Positions 42,691 to 56,833 of a stretch of 64,000 nucleotides of DNA are shown in pieces (positions within the stretch are counted from its first letter, which is position 1; every line of letters starts with the position of its first letter). A program made the position numbers and the translations under genes. This DNA comes from Mucidula mucida (Eukaryota; Basidiomycota; Agaricomycetes; Agaricales; Physalacriaceae): the NCBI GenBank assembly GCA_015501055.1, contig JADNYV010000006.1, positions 62,001 to 126,000 of the forward strand, read 5' to 3'. The notes below the pieces were generated by a model. That model saw only the letters and a list, made by a program, of their open reading frames with translations, searched no databases and had not been told where the DNA came from.

Positions 42691-44143
42691 TTACTGGTTA
42701 GCGCACTGGACGCGGGGTTCATCCGTATCCTCATCCATTGGATCATCCCGCATACCACCAGGCCCTTGGCGTGCATCCGTGTCTTCCATATCTACTTCGT
42801 CGATCACAACACCCTTCTCAAATTTGTCTACAGGTTTGCGGGATGGGAGGGCCTTTTCTAGGAGGGGTAATGCCGAAGGCTCGATTGTCTCTGGGAATTT
42901 AACGCTGAGCTTGACGTAGAGATCGCCTGGTTCATGGTGCCGCTGTGAAGGCATGCCTTGTCCCCGAATGAGTTTGAGATCGCCTAGAGAGAGATTAGCT
43001 AGTATTTTTGAGAAATGAAAATCAACATACCGTGCCTCACAATCTCGCCTGGATGGACCTTGACTAGTAATGCCCGTTCATCGAGATGACGAATAGCAAA
43101 TTCTCCGCCAGCAAGTGCAGTCAAGAGGTCGACCTCTACCTCGCAGATGAGGTCGTTCTCTTGGCGTCTAAAACGTTCGTGAGGCTTCTCCTCGATGACT
43201 ATGATGACATCGCCGGCTTCAGCAGTGGGTGACTGGTCGGATTCGCCGCGGAACTGGATGGTCTGGCCGCCCTTCATGCCCTTGTCGATGTGGACCTCGA
43301 GGAATTTCTTATCCGGTACAACCTTCTTTCCTTTGCACTGTGTACACCGATCCTTGGCGCTTATAGTCTCCCAGTTCCATTACACTCGTCGCAAGGAGAT
43401 TGTATCTGCTGAATCATCGGACCCATCTGGCGCATGGTGATCTTGACACCCGTTGCCCTACAAGGAGGGCATGGTTTGACGGCGCCGTCTTTACCGCCCT
43501 TGCCTTTGCATTTTGCGCAAATGATGTTACGGGTAAGGGCAAGTTTGGTAGTTTTCCCTTTGTAAAGATCTTCGAGGGTGACGTGTACGCGGTGGACGAG
43601 ATCCTTGGTCTTTCGTGGCTGCCGCGAGGAAGGACCGCCGCCTCCAAAGCCGCCGAATCCACCACCACCGAAGAGCTGACTGAAGAGATCCTATACGACA
43701 ATAGTGAGCAGGCCACTTGAAAACTTGTAAGGATATAAGATACCTGGGGATCCATACCGCCGCCACCGGCCTCGCTAAGGCCTGCTTCACCTCTGGCATC
43801 GTATACTGCGCGTCTGTCTGGATCTGATAGGACTTCGTAGCTGGAGGTGAAAAGTTAACAGCGATCGAAGGGCATGTTTACAGCACTTACGCATGGGTCA
43901 CTTCTTTGAACTTGTCGGGATCGCCGCCCTTGTCGGGATGTAACCGCAGAGCTCTACGAGGAGGAGGAATATTAATCACTGGACATCGAACGGAGGATTG
44001 AGCCACACTTTTTGCGATAGGCCTTTTTGAGGTCGGATTCAGAGGCATTTGGGGGAACTTCTAGGAGATCGTAAAATTTGCTGGCAACACATTAAAAGGC
44101 AGGTCAAGGAGAATATAGAAAGAGCATACGTTTCGCGAACCAT
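42691..44143 (-). CDS. Type I Hsp40 co-chaperone (Ydj1/Mas5-like)
   Basis: Stimulates the Hsp70 ATPase and hands over unfolded clients in the cytosol. Exon 1 is only 14 nt (MVRET). The J domain follows ([33 protein letters not shown] with the HPD motif), then a G/F region ([14 protein letters not shown]) and four zinc-binding repeats ([32 protein letters not shown]). The C-terminal substrate-binding domain follows. The protein ends RVQCANQ, so CANQ is a CaaX farnesylation box like that of yeast Ydj1 (CASQ), which tethers the chaperone to ER and other membranes. The length (~400 aa) is normal. A heat-shock element lies ~95 bp upstream. Confidence 0.93.
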
Positions 44144-44235
44144 GATGAGGAGGAAAGGATGGAGAGGATTGGTCACACGTTACAAGAGCGCTGTTACAAA
44201 TAAATAGGACATCGAAACGCGAAGACTCTTGTAGA

Positions 44236-44255
44236 AGAATGTTCCAATCCGGAAG
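44236..44255 (-). promoter_or_regulatory. Heat-shock element upstream of Hsp40
   Basis: The sequence aGAAt-gTTCc-aatcc-gGAAg contains a perfect inverted pair of nGAAn units and a third unit one step away (gapped HSE). It lies 93-112 bp upstream of the Hsp40 ATG in the Hsp40/Vps4 divergent intergenic region. Confidence 0.55.
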
Positions 44256-44409
44256 TGCATCGCTTTTGAGCTGTTCCATTTTGGGCTGTCTATCCGCTTT
44301 GCACCATTGAAAAGAAATGTTTGAACAATGTGTTAACAAAGTCTAGTAAATCCTAAGAAATGTATCTCTCAAAGCTTATCCTAGTCTCAATGTTAAATTC
44401 AATACCGTG

Positions 44410-44432
44410 TATCACGTCACTAACGTGACACG
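44410..44432. promoter_or_regulatory. Palindromic CACGTTAGTGAC-type motif upstream of Vps4
   Basis: GTCACTAACGTG lies ~40 bp before the Vps4 ATG. Its complement, CACGTTAGTGAC, matches CACGTTAGTAAC at 46088-46099 upstream of Vps27 in 11 of 12 positions. The flanking CACGTCA resembles a bZIP site. Function is inferred from the sharing only. Confidence 0.35.
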
Positions 44433-44467
44433 CCCCTCTCTTCGCAACCACATTGCTGCCACTCATC

Positions 44468-46020
44468 ATGGCAAGCAACTTGGACGTACGTTCACAGCGA
44501 CGATATAGATACTTGCTAAACAACGGTTCCAGCGCGCCATCGACATCGTTCAACGGGCCATCGACGAAGATGTCAAGCAGAACTATGCAGAGGCCTGCAA
44601 ACAATACATGAACTCGCTCGACTACTTTATGCTCGCACTCAAATGTGTGCGCTTTACTGGGTTGCATCTGTGCCGCCGTGTTTATTCATGCCCTTTCCAG
44701 ACGAGAAGAATGAAAAATCAAAGATACTTATCAAGTCCAAGATCAGTGAATACATGGCGCGTGCAGAAACTCTCAAGAAACATCTCGATTCTCAGCAGCA
44801 AGAGTCGCGTGGCCGCAGTGCTGTAGGTGTCAATGGATCGGGCGGTGGCGTCGGTGGGAACGGCGCCAAAAAGTTAGTATACTGCCTTGCATCCCCAGCC
44901 GACTCACGCTTTCTTACACAGAGACGAGGACGACTCGGATCCCGAAATCAAGAAGCTACGCGGTGCTTTGGCTGGCGCTATTATCACTGAGACGCCCAAT
45001 GTAAAATGGGACGACGTTGCTGGTCTTGAAGGCGCCAAGGCATCCCTCAAGGAAGCCGTTATTCTCCCCATAAAGTTCCCACATCTATTCACCGGAAAGC
45101 GAACACCATGGAAGGGTATCCTACTTTACGGCCCACCCGGAACCGGAAAGAGTTACCTTGCAAAGGCCGTTGCCACCGAGGCGAAGAGTACATTTTTCAG
45201 TGTCAGTTCTAGTGATCTCGTCAGTAAATGGCAGGGTGATTCAGAGCGGTACGTTGCGCAGATTCTTCTCTGTTTCTCATCTAACCGTTCCTCAGCTTGG
45301 TTCGACAACTCTTTGAGCTAGCTCGGGAGTCGAAACCTGCCATCATATTCATTGATGAAATCGACTCACTCGCGGGTTCGCGCAATGAAGGAGAGAGCGA
45401 AGGCTCTCGTCGCATCAAGACTGAATTCTTGGTTCAGATGAATGGTGTCGGTCATGACGACACGGGCGTGCTTGTCCTCGGCGCGACCAATATACCATGG
45501 CAACTTGACAACGCCATCAAGCGGCGGTTTGAGAAGCGCATATATATCCCCTTACCTGGTCGGGACGCACGGCGGGACATGTTCCAGCTCCACGTTGGGA
45601 CAACGCCGTGCGAATTAACCACAAAGGATTACCGTCTGTTAGCAAGTAAAACGGATGGCTATTCGGGAAGCGATATAGCGATAGTGGTGCGCGATGCGTT
45701 GATGCAACCTGTAAGAAAGGTGATATCTGCGACGCATTTCAAGAAGGTTACGGAGGATGGCAAGGCCAAGTTGACGCCGTGTTCACCTGGGGACCCAGAA
45801 GCAGAGGAGAAGACGTGGACAGATATTGAATCGGATGAGTTGATGGAGCCGCCATTGACTCTGAAAGACTTTTTGAGGTCGATGGATACGGTGCGGCCGA
45901 CAGTGACTGCAGATGATATCAAGAAGCACGACGAGTGGACGAAAGAGAGTGGTATGTTTTCATCGTACATAACTGCGCGGACACTAAGGACATTTGTTGA
46001 TAGGAAACGATGGCGCATGA
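44468..46020 (+). CDS. VPS4: Vps4 AAA-ATPase (ESCRT-III disassembly)
   Basis: Hexameric ATPase that strips ESCRT-III from endosomal membranes. Exon 1 (MASNLD, 18 nt) joins [20 protein letters not shown], giving the MIT domain (three helices), then a Gly-rich linker ([11 protein letters not shown]). The AAA core has Walker A GPPGTGKS, Walker B IIFIDEID and second region of homology [20 protein letters not shown]. The beta-domain and C-terminal helix follow. The last intron (donor GTATGT, acceptor GATAG) gives the end KESGNDGA. Reading through that intron would give a false longer tail. Introns also interrupt the linker and the sequence after SKWQGDSER. It lies 130 bp upstream of Vps27 in the same orientation. 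Confidence 0.95.
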
Positions 46021-46087
46021 GATTGGCGTATTTTGATTATTCACTGTAATTTTTGGGTGTTATACTAGCATATACTTGATCATGTGA

Positions 46088-46099
46088 CACGTTAGTAAC
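46088..46099 (+). promoter_or_regulatory. CACGTTAGTAAC motif upstream of Vps27
   Basis: It lies ~52 bp upstream of the Vps27 ATG and is the partner of the inverted motif before Vps4. TCACACTTG/GTGACAC repeats surround it. Confidence 0.3.
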
Positions 46100-46150
46100 A
46101 CTTGCGTCACACTTGTACGGCGAACACTTACGCTCATCATCACGACGACG

Positions 46151-48295
46151 ATGTCGACGCTGAGCAGTTGGTTATGGGGAACTTCAATGCTAGACGACGC
46201 CATCGGTCAGTCATGCGCTTGACCTCTGTGCTAAATTGACGCCGCTCGCAGAGAAGGCGACCTCTGAACTACTGCCCACCGGCGCTGACGATATGGCGCT
46301 CAACCTTGAAATATGCGACCAGATTCGCTCAAAGTCTGTGCCTGCAAAAGACGCTATGAAAGCCCTCAAGCGGCGCCTCAATCACAAGAACCCCAATGTA
46401 CAGCTACTGGCGCTAACGGTAAGGTGCTCTCCTTTCGGCTCGCGTCTCAAGGCTTATGGCGTTTCTTAGCTCACCGACGTATGTATCAAGAATGGTGGCG
46501 ACCACTTTCTTGTCGAGGTCGCCTCACGCGAGTTTATGGATAACCTTGTCTCCATACTCAAGATCCCTGCTCTCAACAACGACGTAAAGTTAACTATGCT
46601 GCGGCTCATTCAGAATTGGAGTATCGCGTTTGAAGGGAAATCGAGTCTTTCTTATGTCGTAACCACGTACAACACGCTCGTGCAAGAAGGTGAGTCTCAT
46701 GCAACATCGCCGACAAATACTCATTATTCCAAGGTTTCAATTTCCCTCCCAAGGATCTCACTGTATCTACTTCTGTCATGGTCGACACAAAAACGGCACC
46801 GGAATGGATTGACTCGGAACTCTGCATGCGTTGCAGAGACCCATTCACTTTCACAAATCGCAAACACCACTGCCGAAACTGTGGACTCGTTTTCGACCAG
46901 AAATGCTCCTCTAAATCCATTCCATTACCACATTATGGACTGACGCAGGAGGTTCGCGTCTGCGACGGGTGCTACAATAAATTGAGCAAACGGGCTGACC
47001 CGGCCAAGGTCTCCCACCGGCATAGTGCCTCGCTACCCGTGAACCGCCACCGCCCCCATCGGCAGGACATAGACACCGATCTCCAACGTGCCATTCAGCT
47101 CTCACTTCAAGAGTCTTCTGGCTACTCCCCCTCACCTGCCCTTTCTTCCTCCGTTCCCAATCAGTACTTCTCGGAGCCGCCACTCGTTGACCGCAGTACG
47201 CGACCTGAAGAGGATGATCCTGATCTGAAAGCCGCTATTGAGGCGAGTCTGAGAGAAGCTGCGGCACCTAGGCCAAGTGCTCCAATTGCCACAAGCACCG
47301 GGATGCGACTGCCAAATTATGACCTGGAGCCGCTGGAGAGCGATGTAATATTGACATTCAGTCAAGAGGTTGACCAAGTACATCGTCAAGGCTCCGGGTT
47401 GAAGGGACGCCAGGTAAACGAGCTGTACGACAAAGCAAATTCGCTGCGTCCAAAGCTCGCGATGAGTTTAGATGATGCCGGAAGGAAAGAACGTGAGTCT
47501 TCTTTCGTAGTGTTTATTTATTCTCTGATGCCAACCACACTTTTTGCAGAACTTCTGACGGACATGCACGGCAAGTTGAGCGAAGCGGTCAAGCTTTATG
47601 ATCAATTGTTGACGGAACAATTGGCACACCCACGATGGAGGCAGAGTCAGTATCAGCCGCAGCCACCGATATCATATCAGCCGCAGACGCCAGTACAGGC
47701 CTCGTATGCACCGCAGTCACAACCCTACGCGCCTCCGCAAGAATATCAGCCTCCATCGCAGACATCGTATCAACCGACATATGCGACATCCTACGCCACC
47801 CCTACTCAGTCAACGTACAACCCGTCATATGTTGCCGTAGACCAAGGACAAATGGTACAGCAGAGTGCCAGTGCCCCGCCAGTGTCAATATCGTCACCCC
47901 CTCCCGTGTCGCACCCTTCGCAAGCACAGTATTCGCCGTCTGCACCAATGCCTGTATCACAACCTCAGTATTCAGCACCTACACCATCAGCGCCACCATC
48001 TGAGAACCTCCCCGTTCAGACATATCAACCGCCTGTGCATTCTCCTCCTCCACAACAATCGAATCTTTCTAGGCACAACACGTATTCGTCGCCACAGTCA
48101 TATTCATCCCCTGTTGCCCAACCATCTCAGGCATACTCGTCGCCTCCTCAAACTTATTCGGCTCCACCACAATCGGTGTACACCCCGACGCCCGCTTTAC
48201 CTTCTTTCCCCGTCGCACCGAACTTTCCGGTGGCTCCTACGCAGGCGCCATGGAGAGAGCCAGAGAGGAAGGAAGCGTTGTTGATTGATTTATAA
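46151..48295 (+). CDS. VPS27: Vps27, ESCRT-0 subunit (VHS-FYVE-UIM)
   Basis: Recognises ubiquitinated cargo on PI3P-rich endosomes and recruits ESCRT-I. Exon 1 ([18 protein letters not shown]) and the next exons give the VHS domain ([39 protein letters not shown]). The FYVE finger has [20 protein letters not shown] and VRVCDGC. Two ubiquitin-interacting motifs follow ([15 protein letters not shown] and [15 protein letters not shown]). A GAT-like coiled-coil region with a short intron comes next, then a long Pro/Gln/Tyr/Ser-rich tail containing PSAP-like text (SAPMPVS, PSAPP), the kind of motif that binds the ESCRT-I Vps23/TSG101 UEV domain. It ends with an acidic/hydrophobic EALLIDL clathrin-box-like motif. 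Introns have GT..AG borders and preserve frame. Confidence 0.93.
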
Positions 48296-48417
48296 TTATA
48301 GGTCTTATATGTCTCCTACGGGGGTATGTTTTCTGTATGGAAGTAGTAGAAAGGTCTTCTATCGAACCAATGCAAGTGAACATTGAGCATTGTAATTCAA
48401 TTGCTTTTGTACATTGC

Positions 48418-51101
48418 CTACCGACTGCCGCGTAAAAGTTGCAGAGCAAGTTCCTCTTCATCTTCAATTGTATGGGACTGGCCCTTGTTCAATGATGTCC
48501 GTGTTCGTTTGCTCGGTGGAGGAGGCTCGTCGTCATCGTCGTCCGAGTCAACTTCCGGCAAGTCAAAGTCGGGGCTCATATACCCATCGTCCTCATCCGC
48601 AGGTGCTATCATGGCACCAGTCCCGTCGTCATCCTAAGAGAAAGTGAGAAAAGAAGAATTATAACTAGCGAAAAGACGTACCATGCCACGCTCCCTCTCC
48701 ATCCGCTTGCGTTTCTTTTCCCTCTTCTTCTCCTTTGCTTCCGCCTTATCGACAACATCTGCCACCTTCATCTTGTTCCTCCCCTCATCCGCATACTTGG
48801 ACACCTCCTTCATCACACCCTCCATACCGCCCTTCTCCTTTATCCATTCTGACGCGTCTGCAACAGGATTGGCAACCCGCGCTTCCCCATCATCGCCAAA
48901 CACAAGCTTCTTGCTCGTCGGCGCATGCAGCAGCAGAGTCTTTTTGGCGTTTCCTAACTTGGCTTTGCGGTTCGACAAATTGTCGATTTTGACGTGGGTC
49001 AATTCCTCGTCTGGCAACTCGTGATCCGTGCGCTTGAGGGTCATGAAATCGTCGTCGTCGTCGTCAACGTCGCGGTCGATAATTTTTTCGTAATGTTGAG
49101 AGAGGACATCTTGATTCTTCCTCCCAAACATCCTGTCGTACTTGGTGCGCACGGCGGTAGCCTACATTGAATTGTCAACAAACGATATCAGATATGACTC
49201 GCAGCATACCTTTGACGGCGCAACGTCTTCCTCCTCTTCACTCGAAGAGTGGGCTTCCCCGTCATCTGTTTCATCACCAGCCTCCTCCTCCAGAGCCTCG
49301 GACGTGGCTTTGATTGCAGCTCGATCGGTATTTTTCTTCTTCTTCGCCATTTCTTTGTTCAAAAACTTAATCTTGGGAGCGCCAGGAAGACCCAGCGACT
49401 CGGCAAACTCTTCCACAGGCAGTTCCGATAGCTTGAAGATTGCTTTGTCCTTGTGCAAGTGCACCGATCGCAAATAAGACACGAAAGCCTGTGCAGAATT
49501 GAGCTGGTTGAACAGAGAAATCAGATTGTCGACCCACCCTTTGGCCGAGATACTTGATTTCGGGATCTTGGAAGGCAAGATTCTGGAGCTGGTTTTCGAT
49601 GCTCTGTGTCTTGCTTCCTTTGACCTTGAGCTTTTCAATAGTAATCGATTTTGCCTGCAATGCCGCTAACATGCCCTCTTCTTCGCTGGGCATAAGGAAC
49701 AACAACCCTTTGCCTTTGCTCTCGTACCGCGCAGTTCGACCAACGCGATGAACGTACGTATCGGCGTCTTCGGGCGCGTCAACCTGCAGAACCCAGTCCA
49801 CCGAAGGGAAATCCAGACCACGAGCAGCGATGTCGGTAGCCAGCAGCACGGAATGCTTTGAAGTAGTAAACTTGGTGTACATTGTCAATCTCGCGGATTG
49901 TTTCTGCTTCCCATGTAGATGGATAAGCGAAATGCCCGGATGCATTTTGCAAAACGTCTCATAGACGAAGCGGACCTGCTTGCAACTAGAGAGGAATACA
50001 AGGATTTTTGACTGAAGATGGGACTTTATGAAACTCCAAAGAACCGATAGCTTCTGATCGAGGGTGCAGACAAGGTAGTGTTGGGAAAGATTTTCGGGAG
50101 TAGCAGTTTTAGAAGGCGAATCTATATCGACGCCAATGGGGACTGGATCTTTGAGACTGAGTCGCGCCAAATCGCTGACGGATTGGGTTTGCGTAGCGGA
50201 GAACAGAAGTGTCTGGCGGGATTTAGGAAGGTGAGAGAGTAGGGCTGTCAATGTTTTAGAAAAGCCCATGTCAAGGATACGATCCGCTTCGTCCAAAACT
50301 GTGTCGAAAATGAGAAAAGTCGGGCGAACGAGGTTGATAACGCACCCAAAACCTGTAAATTGTCAGAGTCGAACCCAAACGTCTGATCCATATGTTGCAG
50401 TAATCGTCCAGGTGTCGCGACAAGTATATTCATACGCGCAAGGCGATCTCGCTCGTCTTTCACATTTTTTCCACCTATGACAAGGCCAGCGGAGAAGGAA
50501 TGGTAGCCGCCTATGGATCGCAACACGTCGAAGATTTGAACCGCCTACGAAGGAGTTAGTAAGGCTATCGAAAGAAGAGCATGGCACGTACCAATTCTCG
50601 CGTTGGAGATATGATCAGGGCTCCCAGACCGTCTGTAGGACCCCATCTTCGCCTGTGCAAAATCTCGAGGACTGGTATCAGAAAGGCCAGAGTTTTCCCG
50701 CTCCCTGTCCTAGCAGCTCCAAGAACATCCTTTCCTTTCAACGATACCGGTATACTTTTAGCTTGAATGCCTGTTGTTTTTACAAAGAATGCCTTCTTTA
50801 ATCCTGACGACTGGATTCAGTATATTGCCGGACGTCTGATGCTCGAATGGTTACCTCGCTTGGTACTCTCAGAAATGGGTAGTTCTGCAAATGTTTTCAC
50901 GTCGTCCGATGGAACCTATCTTCAGTTAGTGAGCGCGACTCGGGAATGACGGACGTTGCTGCGTACAAAATCGATTGCAGCTTGTTCCAATGCATCCAGT
51001 TTCTGGTTTTCCGAGATCTGGCGCGCTTTGGCAGAGCGGATGGCATTCTTTTTAGTTTTTGAGGATTTATTGGATGGGCCTGCCTTTGCGTGAGTGTTCA
51101 T
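48418..51101 (-). CDS. DBP4: DEAD-box RNA helicase Dbp4/Hca4 (18S rRNA processing)
   Basis: Nucleolar helicase that releases U14 snoRNA during small-subunit maturation. The N-terminus ([19 protein letters not shown]) is basic. Helicase motifs in order: TFAELPIS with the Q-motif region, [10 protein letters not shown] (I), SPTREL (Ia), [12 protein letters not shown] (II), FSATQTQ (III), [18 protein letters not shown] (IV), [18 protein letters not shown] (V) and [19 protein letters not shown] (VI). The C-terminal extension includes the DUF4217 region ([20 protein letters not shown]), a basic [15 protein letters not shown] stretch and acidic runs of D/E ending in [11 protein letters not shown]. 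This long acidic/basic tail separates Dbp4 from relatives such as Has1. The gene has several short introns. Its ATG is 79 bp from that of Mcm6. Confidence 0.93.
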
Positions 51102-51180
51102 GATGGGAAAAGAAGTGACCGTCAGTCACATCACGGCACACGCTAATTTTCAGCGCGTATCCTGTCCTGATCTATCACCA
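51102..51180. promoter_or_regulatory. 79-bp divergent promoter shared by Dbp4 and Mcm6
   Basis: The only sequence between the two start codons contains TGACCGTCAGTCACATCACG and TTTTCAGCGCGTATC. The second is reminiscent of E2F/MCB-type GCGCGT cell-cycle sites but is not an exact ACGCGT. There is no TATA box. Both transcripts must initiate here or within the opposite gene's 5' end. Confidence 0.45.
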
Positions 51181-54382
<3,202 letters not shown>

Positions 54383-54920
54383 TGCTTTGCTATGCTTTCA
54401 GTCATGTCGTCGCGTTATCTTTTGTTGTTGTATATTGTAAACTTTGTGTACGATTTTTGTTCTCCCTCTTATACCCCGAAATTATGACATGATGTCGAAG
54501 CTTGAAGCAACGGGCGCAAGGCCTTACAAATGATTTCTTCAGGATCGGGATGAACTTAAGGGGTCCTTGAAGAAAAGAGCGCGAAATCCAACGTCGAACT
54601 GACTACAAGCTTCATACCACAACTTGAAGAGAGTCGCCGTCCGCCATCATTTTCTACAAATGAGCCGAAATTCCTTGCCTTACTCGCGCGTACCGAACAA
54701 ATGATCCAAGTAAAGGATATAACATACGCATCAACAGTCGGTTCGTGATACATATATGATATCTCACATCAAGTCGACCCGAAATCGAGCTGATAATTAT
54801 AGTGATACTCGAGTATGTTATCCATTCGTCCTTCCCTATACACAGTTGAGACCTAACCAAATTTATATACTATACAGCATAGATGATATGTAACCAAAAC
54901 CCTTTAGCTAAATATGACTC
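54383..54920. other. Intergenic between convergent genes
   Basis: Shared 3' region of Mcm6 (plus) and the copper-fist gene (minus). I see no further gene. Confidence 0.4.
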
Positions 54921-56260
54921 TCAGCCGCAACAACATCCCTTACGAACAGGAGGTCCCTCCTCCACTGGTGGCGCTGGTGCCACAGCGGGCTCAACCTCCT
55001 TCTCTTTCTCCATGTCCGAATGCTCGCCGCAACATCCCCCACACGCACCACCACACCCGCACCTTCCATCAGGACACCCGCATTTCCCACCACAGCACAA
55101 CTTGGGCAGCTTCACCGGCGGATATCCAAAACTCTTAGGAGGCTCGGGCAGCTTAGCAGCAAGCGTAAAGAAATTGTGCAGTAAGCCCGCCTGCGGAAGC
55201 TCTATACCCTGATGGTTATCCACACACGTTCTGCATGAACCATCAGTGCATGCACCATGCTCGGGCAGCGCATGATCTACGCCACGATGCTCGACACATC
55301 CAGGGCAGCCACACTCAACACCGCAGGTACACCCAGAGCCAGCAATGGACGTGATCTCACTGATAGACGGCATAGTAGCGAAGGTCGGAACGGAGTCGAT
55401 ACCCTGAAATTCAGGGAAATTGATGGGTGGGAGTTTGACAGGTTCGTCGTGTGGATGATGAGCATGTGAGTGGGTGTGTGAAAGCGAATGGGTGGAAGTG
55501 TGGGATTTTGCTGCTTGAATGTGAGGTGAAGGAGGATTTGTTTTACGACGCTTCCGTTGCGGGCTATTCGGACGTGCAATTACTCGAGCCTTTGGAGGAT
55601 GGCTGGGTCGAGGTGTGTCCGACTGCTGCTCGAACAGTTCTGCAGCGTGAACGAGCGCGTCGAGCCCTGTTGGGTCCTGGCGATGGCATCTGCATTTGCC
55701 GACGCCGCCTTTGCAAGAGCAAGGGTTCAGTAGGGAGTGGACTGAGATAACAATTAGCGAGTTATATCATTCGAGGAGCTTTAGTACCTAATTGACGGGC
55801 ATCTGGAGGGCGGGAAGAAGTAGATTGTAGTGCGTCTCTTAGACCATTGGGCAGTGCCGGGACGATTGGAATGAAACGTTTAGCTTTAACACGTCAATTA
55901 TGTACAGGAAATAAGAGCGAGAGACATACATTTGCTACCAGACGCTATCGGCGCTGCTGCTGGAGGTGCCTCCTCAGCGTTGCAGTTGCATTTTGAATGT
56001 ACCCTGCGAGACTGGCGCAACTGCCGACACTTTTCACATTGGGAAATAGGTCGTCCTTTCTTCTTAATCTCGTAGAGAGGCCGGTCCGTATGGGCGCAAG
56101 ATGACGAGCGATGACCTTTGATGCAAGATTCACTGCTCGCTGTGAGATGAAGTAACAAGGATAAGATGAAGGCCAGTACCAAGCAAACTTCTTGTTGTTC
56201 ACGAATACCTGCGAGGCCAGTCAACAGGTCGTCGTCGTGTAGGCATGTGAAACGCACCAT
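54921..56260 (-). CDS. Copper-fist transcription factor (Cuf1/Mac1/Ace1 family)
   Basis: Copper-responsive DNA-binding regulator. The coding sequence starts with ATG at 56260-56258 and an intron immediately follows (donor GTGCGT, acceptor CGCAG). It then reads VFVNNKKFAC, and a second intron falls inside that Cys codon, giving ESCIKGHRSSSCAHTDRPLY, EIKKKGRPISQCEKCR and VHSKCNCN. This is the ~40-residue N-terminal copper fist, with its C-x2-C-x8-C-x-H zinc ligands and the (R/K)GRP minor-groove motif. Further exons carry Cys-rich clusters: NPCSCKGGVGKCRCHRQ, CTCGVECGCPGCVEH and a C-terminal block ending KGCCCG. Such clusters bind Cu(I) and set activity. N-terminal fist plus several C-rich motifs fits Cuf1/GRISEA-type activators of copper uptake, but detoxification (Ace1-like) is also possible. 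Confidence 0.88.
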
Positions 56261-56635
56261 CGTTTTCAAAAACGAGAGGCCCGTCCAGGAAGCAAGCTCG
56301 TCGGCGACGACAGGTGAACACCGTTGACAATGATGGGAGGAGGAGAGATGGGCAGTTTATATTCGGATTCAGGCACATCAATCTGCCGGATTTTGCCAAA
56401 CTTTCATTGACGTTCATACCATCTTCGACTGACGCTGCTTGATATCAATCGAGCTACTTACGCCGATGACCAGCACATCAACCGCGGAAAGCGCGCTCTG
56501 GTGCACCGTCCAATTGTCTCTGACCATATATGGCATACTTGGCGTGTTGCAGCAGTTGGAAAAATAGACAATTCCCTCCTTCTCGTAACATGACCCTGTG
56601 CTGCTCGCTAGCTCAAAAATCTCAATTCTTCACCC

Positions 56636-56833
56636 ATGTCATCCCGTCAGCTGGCTCTTCCATGCGAACAGAAATGTTGCACCAACTACCATGGGTACGT
56701 AAATATTCTTTGTGCTCCGTTCAAATCTGCTTCGCTAATGACCCCATTCAGTAGCAACGAATGTATTTTTTGTATGGTACCCATCTTTATGCATTCTCGA
56801 TTCGATGACGCCACTTGCCAGAGAGACCCTTGA
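56636..56833 (+). CDS. Possible 46-residue Cys-rich protein, one intron
   Basis: ATG at 56636 has an in-frame stop upstream. Exon 1 gives MSSRQLALPCEQKCCTNYHG. A textbook intron (donor GTACGTAAAT, branch CTAAT, acceptor TTCAG, about 55 nt) leads to SNECIFCMVPIFMHSRFDDA and a stop at 56833. The product has six cysteines (C-x3-CC, C-x2-C and a late C), no signal peptide and no known domain. It is divergently placed from the copper-fist gene, with 375 bp between start codons. It could be a small metal-binding protein, or chance. Transcript evidence is required, and the call is tentative. Confidence 0.3.
   Translation: MSSRQLALPCEQKCCTNYHGYVNILCAPFKSASLMTPFSSNECIFCMVPIFMHSRFDDATCQRDP

Noticed and set aside
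45959..46049. Longer Vps4 C-terminus obtained by reading through to 46049
   Set aside because: A GTATGT..GATAG intron restores the family's KESGNDGA-type end at 46020. The read-through tail has no family support.
50360..50385. GGTTCGACTC-like tRNA B-box
   Set aside because: It lies in Dbp4 coding/intron sequence, and no cloverleaf or A-box can be fitted around it.
56261..56635. Copper-response sites (HTHNNGCTGD type) between the copper-fist gene and the Cys-rich frame
   Set aside because: Several GCTG cores occur (for example near 56427 and 56600), but none checked fits the full consensus, so no site is claimed.
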